Positions 8,142 to 10,596 of a stretch of 10,596 nucleotides of DNA are shown here, in pieces. Both the position numbers and the translations under genes were made by a program. How positions within the stretch are numbered: position 1 is the stretch's first letter; each line of letters opens with the position of its first letter. The stretch covers positions 1 to 10,596 of the forward strand of contig JAQICP010000473.1 of assembly GCA_027858555.1 (NCBI GenBank), read 5' to 3'. Source of the DNA: Vallitaleaceae bacterium (GTDB taxonomy: Bacteria > Bacillota > Clostridia > Lachnospirales > Vallitaleaceae). Under the pieces are notes generated by a model. The model was given only the letters and a program-made list of their open reading frames with translations. It was not told the origin of the DNA and searched no databases.

Positions 8142-8180
8142 GGCGATATTGAGCGTTTTTCAATATCGCCTTTCTTTTTT
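8142..8180 (+). terminator. Strong rho-independent terminator after the kinase
   Basis: GGCGATATTGA (8142-8152) pairs perfectly over 11 bases with TCAATATCGCC (8160-8170) around a 7-base loop, followed by TTTCTTTTTT (8171-8180). It ends the kinase transcript and separates the sugar locus from the accessory region to the right. Confidence 0.93.
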
Positions 8181-8189
8181 CTCATACCC

Positions 8190-8212
8190 ATCTAATTCGT
8201 ATATAATTAGAT
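8190..8212. repeat. Inverted repeat, 8-base arms
   Basis: ATCTAATT (8190-8197) and AATTAGAT (8205-8212) are perfect inverted copies around seven bases. This is the first of several palindromes in the 430 bases between the kinase terminator and the next coding remnant, a stretch in which I see no convincing gene. Being AT-only in most positions, it could be chance or an operator. Confidence 0.45.
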
Positions 8213-8281
8213 AGAATTATACCGAGATGGAGTATGTGCCGTTGATATAGGTAAGTAATATTATGTACCCCTGAGTGAAAA

Positions 8282-8297
8282 CCACTTATGATAGTGG
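8282..8297. repeat. Short stem CCACT/AGTGG
   Basis: CCACT (8282-8286) pairs with AGTGG (8293-8297) around six bases. A second weak pairing follows at once, AACAC (8298-8302) with GTGTT (8325-8329). This is the only relatively GC-balanced part of the 8190-8480 gap. A structured RNA is possible, but the stems are short and no known riboswitch core is recognised. Confidence 0.3.
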
Positions 8298-8367
8298 AAC
8301 ACACACTGACATCACACTGTGAAAGTGTTTGCCTTTTAAAGCAATATAAAGAAAAGAATATAGTAGA

Positions 8368-8393
8368 TTTTATACAATGTATCTTGTATAAAA
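8368..8393. repeat. Perfect inverted repeat TTTTATACAA/TTGTATAAAA
   Basis: TTTTATACAA (8368-8377) and TTGTATAAAA (8384-8393) are perfect 10-base inverted copies around TGTATC. The form resembles a dimeric-repressor operator as much as an RNA hairpin. No T run follows on the plus strand. It lies about 115 bases before the AlbA_2 stub and 12 bases before the larger palindrome. Confidence 0.6.
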
Positions 8394-8405
8394 ACGGGAT
8401 AAATA

Positions 8406-8474
8406 AACTAAATATAATGCAAATAAACTGAGTCAACATCTTGATAGCTTAGTTTATTTGCATTATACTTAGTT
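8406..8474. repeat. Long palindrome with 24-base arms
   Basis: The arms 8406-8429 and 8451-8474 are inverted copies matching at 23 of 24 positions; the only mismatch is A8412 against C8468. The stem can extend through G8430-T8450, A8431-T8449 and G8432-C8448, and TCAA/TTGA (8433-8436 and 8441-8444) can pair in the loop. No T run follows on either strand, so a simple terminator is unlikely. A TATAAT lies inside each arm (8413-8418 on plus, mirrored on minus). It may be a small non-autonomous element, a recombination site or a regulatory hairpin. Confidence 0.8.
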
Positions 8475-8507
8475 CAAATGATAAATTTGTGATTTGTGAG
8501 GTGTGTA

Positions 8508-8687
8508 ATGACGGAGCTAGAATTAAAAGATTAATTAAAAATAATTCGAGAACATAAGTCAGAGACTCAGACTATAGAATTAATGGCCGAAGAGGGTGGA
8601 TGTCCTAAAAAGTTATATGATTCACTTTCTGCTTTTTCAAATCAGGATGATATTCCAAAATCTAAGAATCAGATGTATTATAGTTAA
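8508..8687 (+). pseudogene. N-terminal stub of AlbA_2/Schlafen-type ATP-binding protein
   Basis: Reading from ATG 8508 (AGGTG just upstream) gives eight codons, an in-frame TAA at 8532-8534, then a further 50 codons to TAA at 8685-8687. The peptide beyond the stop contains LKIIREHKSETQTIEL and GCPKKLYDSLSAFSNQDD. These closely resemble the opening of the AlbA_2 (Schlafen AAA_4, COG2865) DNA-binding domain, where 'ELK-A--GCPK-LY-TLSAFSNQD-GG-I-FGI' is typical. Homology ends right after NQDD, where the glycine-rich strand should start, so most of the roughly 400-500 residue gene is gone. Both the internal stop and the loss of the rest mark a dead remnant. Intact members are putative regulators or accessory factors often found in mobile and defence regions. 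Confidence 0.75.
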
Positions 8688-8713
8688 TTTTAATTAATTT
8701 TCAAGGAGATAAT

Positions 8714-10008
8714 ATGGAGCTATTTAAACAAGTGCCATCTAATTTTTTTAGTGTGCTAGCATCACCTAATAAAGAAATATATTTTCAAGCGCTTTTGACA
8801 CTATATCAGGCCTTTCAAACAGATTGGAGCATATCTAAGAATGAATTGGTGATTTTCTTAATCGATCAATTAGATGATTTGATGATGAGCTACGATTTTA
8901 ATGAAATAGAGGAAGTAGAGATGACGGAACGGACATCATCTGGATATGCATATCTTGTTCTTAGAAAATTAAAGGATACAGGATGGATTGAAATTGAAAT
9001 GGGTTCATCAGATTTTAACGAATATATCAGTATAACCGATATGTTTATTCTACTTATTCAGTGTTAAAGTTATCAGGGGAAGAGGAAAGCGATTATCAGA
9101 CAGCAATTAATAGTGCCTATGAACAGACAAGAAATTTATTTGATAAACTAAAAATGTTACATAATAACATACGAAGGTATCACAGACAATTAGCAGACCA
9201 TACGGATATGAATCAGATTCTTACAGAACATTTTTATGAATTTAAGGAAAATCTAGCAGATAAGATCTATTATCCTATTAAAACCTTTGACTCAGTGCAT
9301 CGATTTAAAACCCCAATTTTAACGCTACTTAAAGATTGGTTATACAGTGATCAAATAATGGAATCTCTTGGAGAAGAAGTCTGGATTAGAGAGCGAAAAA
9401 AAAGGTCGTTAACCAAAAAAAGCATTAAAGAAGAGTCTGTAGAAGATGCGAAGAAGAAAATAGTAAAGATTATCGATGTATATGAGAATATGGACCAACT
9501 TCTAAAGGAGATTGACAAGAAGAATACAGAATATACAAAGGCAACATTAGACCGGATGGATTTTCTTCTAAATACAGATCGATCAGTTATAGGTAAGGTC
9601 AGAGAACTAATAAAAGTATTGTCAGCAGATACAACAGGACATTGGAATCGTAAAATTACAGATGCAATGGACATCTCTACTCAAGTCATTGTTGATGAAG
9701 CTAGTTTGTACACAAGTAGAAACGTTAGAATTAAAAGGGATACAAAAAGAGAAAAGGAAAGGAATGTCATAGATAAGGACCAGATACTTAGCGAGACAAC
9801 TGCATTTAAACATTCCGTGCAGGAGGCTTTTAGTAAAAAAAGGGTACAGCAGTATATGTTGGATTTGTTGGACGTGGCAGAAAAAATTGAAGCTAAAGAC
9901 ATTCCTGTAGGCAACGATAGTGAATATGTGAAAATGCTACTTGGCGTACTTGATTCAGATGATAAGAAATCAGCTTATGATGTTGTATTCAAGGAAGGCG
10001 TGTACTAG
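8714..10008 (+). pseudogene. jetA: Wadjet JetA-family protein (DUF5716), frame broken
   Basis: Two frames together encode one JetA-like protein, the kleisin/MukF-like subunit of the Wadjet system, in which JetABC SMC complexes and the nuclease JetD destroy circular plasmids. Frame A (ATG 8714, AAGGAG at 8703-8708, stop 9065-9067) gives the N-terminal part: MELFKQVPSNFFSVLASPNK, then the winged-helix end GWIEIEMGSSDFNEYISI. Frame B, open from 9019 and homologous from about 9031, gives YNRYVYSTYSVLK, then HNNIRRYHRQL, KTFDSVHRFKTPI and a helical C-terminal half. In relatives a segment of roughly 25 residues lies between EYISI and YNRYVYSTYS. The simplest reading is a small internal deletion near 9030 that also shifts the frame. 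TAG at 10006-10008 may be a second lesion near the C-terminus. No jetB, jetC or jetD follows before the window ends. Confidence 0.8.
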
Positions 10009-10087
10009 TACGAAAGTTATGCTATTATAAGAGTTAGGCACCTATTTGCTTTTTGCAAAGAAAAAATAAATGAAGAAAAGGTTTCAT

Positions 10088-10596
10088 ATGAAAAATAAAA
10101 TAGTCACCTATCTATGCTTTTTAATCACCATGGTTTTTGGGATGGTTTTGACTTCTTATAGTCCCATGCTACCATCGATATCAAAAACATTTTCATTAAC
10201 GTTATCACAATCCGGTTTTATATTTACCGCTAACTTTATTGGTTTTGTCACTTTTATTTTAGTCGGGGGCATCTTAGCAGATCGTATCGGGAAGAAAACA
10301 GTTCTTGTTATAGCTACAGCTGGTTTTGCGGTTTCTTTAATTCTGTTTCCTTTCTCCAATAGTTTTATAATCGCCTGCCTTATGATGGTTCTTATTGGTG
10401 GATTTGGAGGGATTATTGAGACAGTTACTAATGCTGTTATTTCAGATTTGAACCCTGAAAAGGCCAGTTTTTATGTGAATCTGACCCAGGTGTTTTTTGG
10501 GATTGGAGCAGTAATCGGTCCGATAATCGCAGGAATTGTCGTCGGAATTGGGATTAAATGGCAGGTGTACTATTTTGTGATTGGATTAGTTTCGAT
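10088..10596 (+). CDS. MFS transporter, N-terminal part (runs off the window)
   Basis: The first 169 codons of a major facilitator superfamily permease cut by the window edge. About five membrane segments are visible. The loop between segments 2 and 3 carries the MFS signature GGILADRIGKK (about residues 60-70). The later stretch ISDLNPEKASFYVNLTQVFFGIGAVIGP resembles the fucose-permease-like sugar MFS group, where 'DLNP-KA---LNL-H-FFG-GA-IGP' is typical. The substrate may therefore be a sugar, but this is a weak inference from half a protein. AAAGG at 10077-10081 precedes ATG 10088 by six bases. The 79-base gap after the broken jetA shows no terminator, so it may share that transcript. Its link to the arabinose genes is unknown. 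Confidence 0.82.
   Translation, partial: MKNKIVTYLCFLITMVFGMVLTSYSPMLPSISKTFSLTLSQSGFIFTANFIGFVTFILVGGILADRIGKKTVLVIATAGFAVSLILFPFSNSFIIACLMMVLIGGFGGIIETVTNAVISDLNPEKASFYVNLTQVFFGIGAVIGPIIAGIVVGIGIKWQVYYFVIGLVS

Noticed and set aside
8182..8439. An 85-codon open frame on the minus strand in the gap after the kinase
   Set aside because: It starts inside the loop of the long palindrome, has no ribosome binding site, runs across several inverted repeats and shows no recognisable domain. It is most likely a chance frame in AT-rich DNA.
8406..8474. Long palindrome as a rho-independent terminator
   Set aside because: Neither side has the required T run, and the gene upstream already has a strong terminator at 8142-8180.
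9061..10008. The second jetA frame as an independent gene starting at GTG 9061
   Set aside because: No ribosome binding site precedes 9061, and JetA homology (YVYSTYS) continues upstream of that GTG in the same frame, so it is the back half of a broken gene.
1..10596. CRISPR arrays, tRNA or rRNA genes, insertion-sequence transposases
   Set aside because: No regularly spaced direct repeats, tRNA-like cloverleaf with the conserved T-loop, rRNA segments or transposase motifs were seen on either strand.

Overview
The window looks like the chromosome of a low-GC Gram-positive anaerobe, most likely a clostridium (Lachnospirales-like). The evidence is the AT-rich codon use, strong AGGAGG-type ribosome binding sites, a lipoprotein-type sugar-binding protein, a GH127 enzyme and a JetA-family protein of the kind common in Lachnospiraceae. 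The genus cannot be fixed from the sequence alone.

Layout. Positions 3-248 hold the C-terminal end of a YesM/LytS-type sensor kinase. Positions 374-3662 are a carbohydrate ABC transporter: a substrate-binding lipoprotein, a MalF-type permease and a MalG-type permease. The first permease has an in-frame TGA inside its first membrane segment. Positions 3840-5783 encode a GH127 beta-L-arabinofuranosidase with all catalytic and zinc-binding residues present, followed by a terminator. Positions 5784-6464 carry a frameshifted minus-strand relic of a GH51 alpha-L-arabinofuranosidase, then a near-consensus promoter and a leader hairpin for an FGGY carbohydrate kinase (6465-8072) that may be an L-ribulokinase. 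A strong terminator closes that gene.

Positions 8190-8480 contain no convincing gene but several inverted repeats, one with 24-base arms. Next come the N-terminal stub of an AlbA_2/Schlafen-type ATP-binding protein (8508-8687, with an internal stop) and a broken jetA (8714-10008), the kleisin-like subunit of the Wadjet anti-plasmid system. The jetA frame is broken by an apparent internal deletion, and no jetB, jetC or jetD follows inside the window. A partial MFS transporter (10088 to the edge) ends the window.

How it fits together. The left two thirds form an arabinose-glycan utilisation locus: a two-component sensor, ABC import of an arabino-oligosaccharide, cytoplasmic removal of L-arabinofuranose by GH127, and phosphorylation by the kinase. 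The substrate is inferred from GH127 and the GH51 relic, not from the transporter. The right third is defence or accessory debris.

The striking theme is decay. Up to five relics or lesions sit in 10.6 kb: a permease nonsense codon, a possible chemoreceptor tail, a GH51 fragment, an AlbA_2 stub and a broken jetA. I see no clearly new biological system. The best leads are the permease TGA, the orphan broken jetA and the unexplained palindrome cluster.
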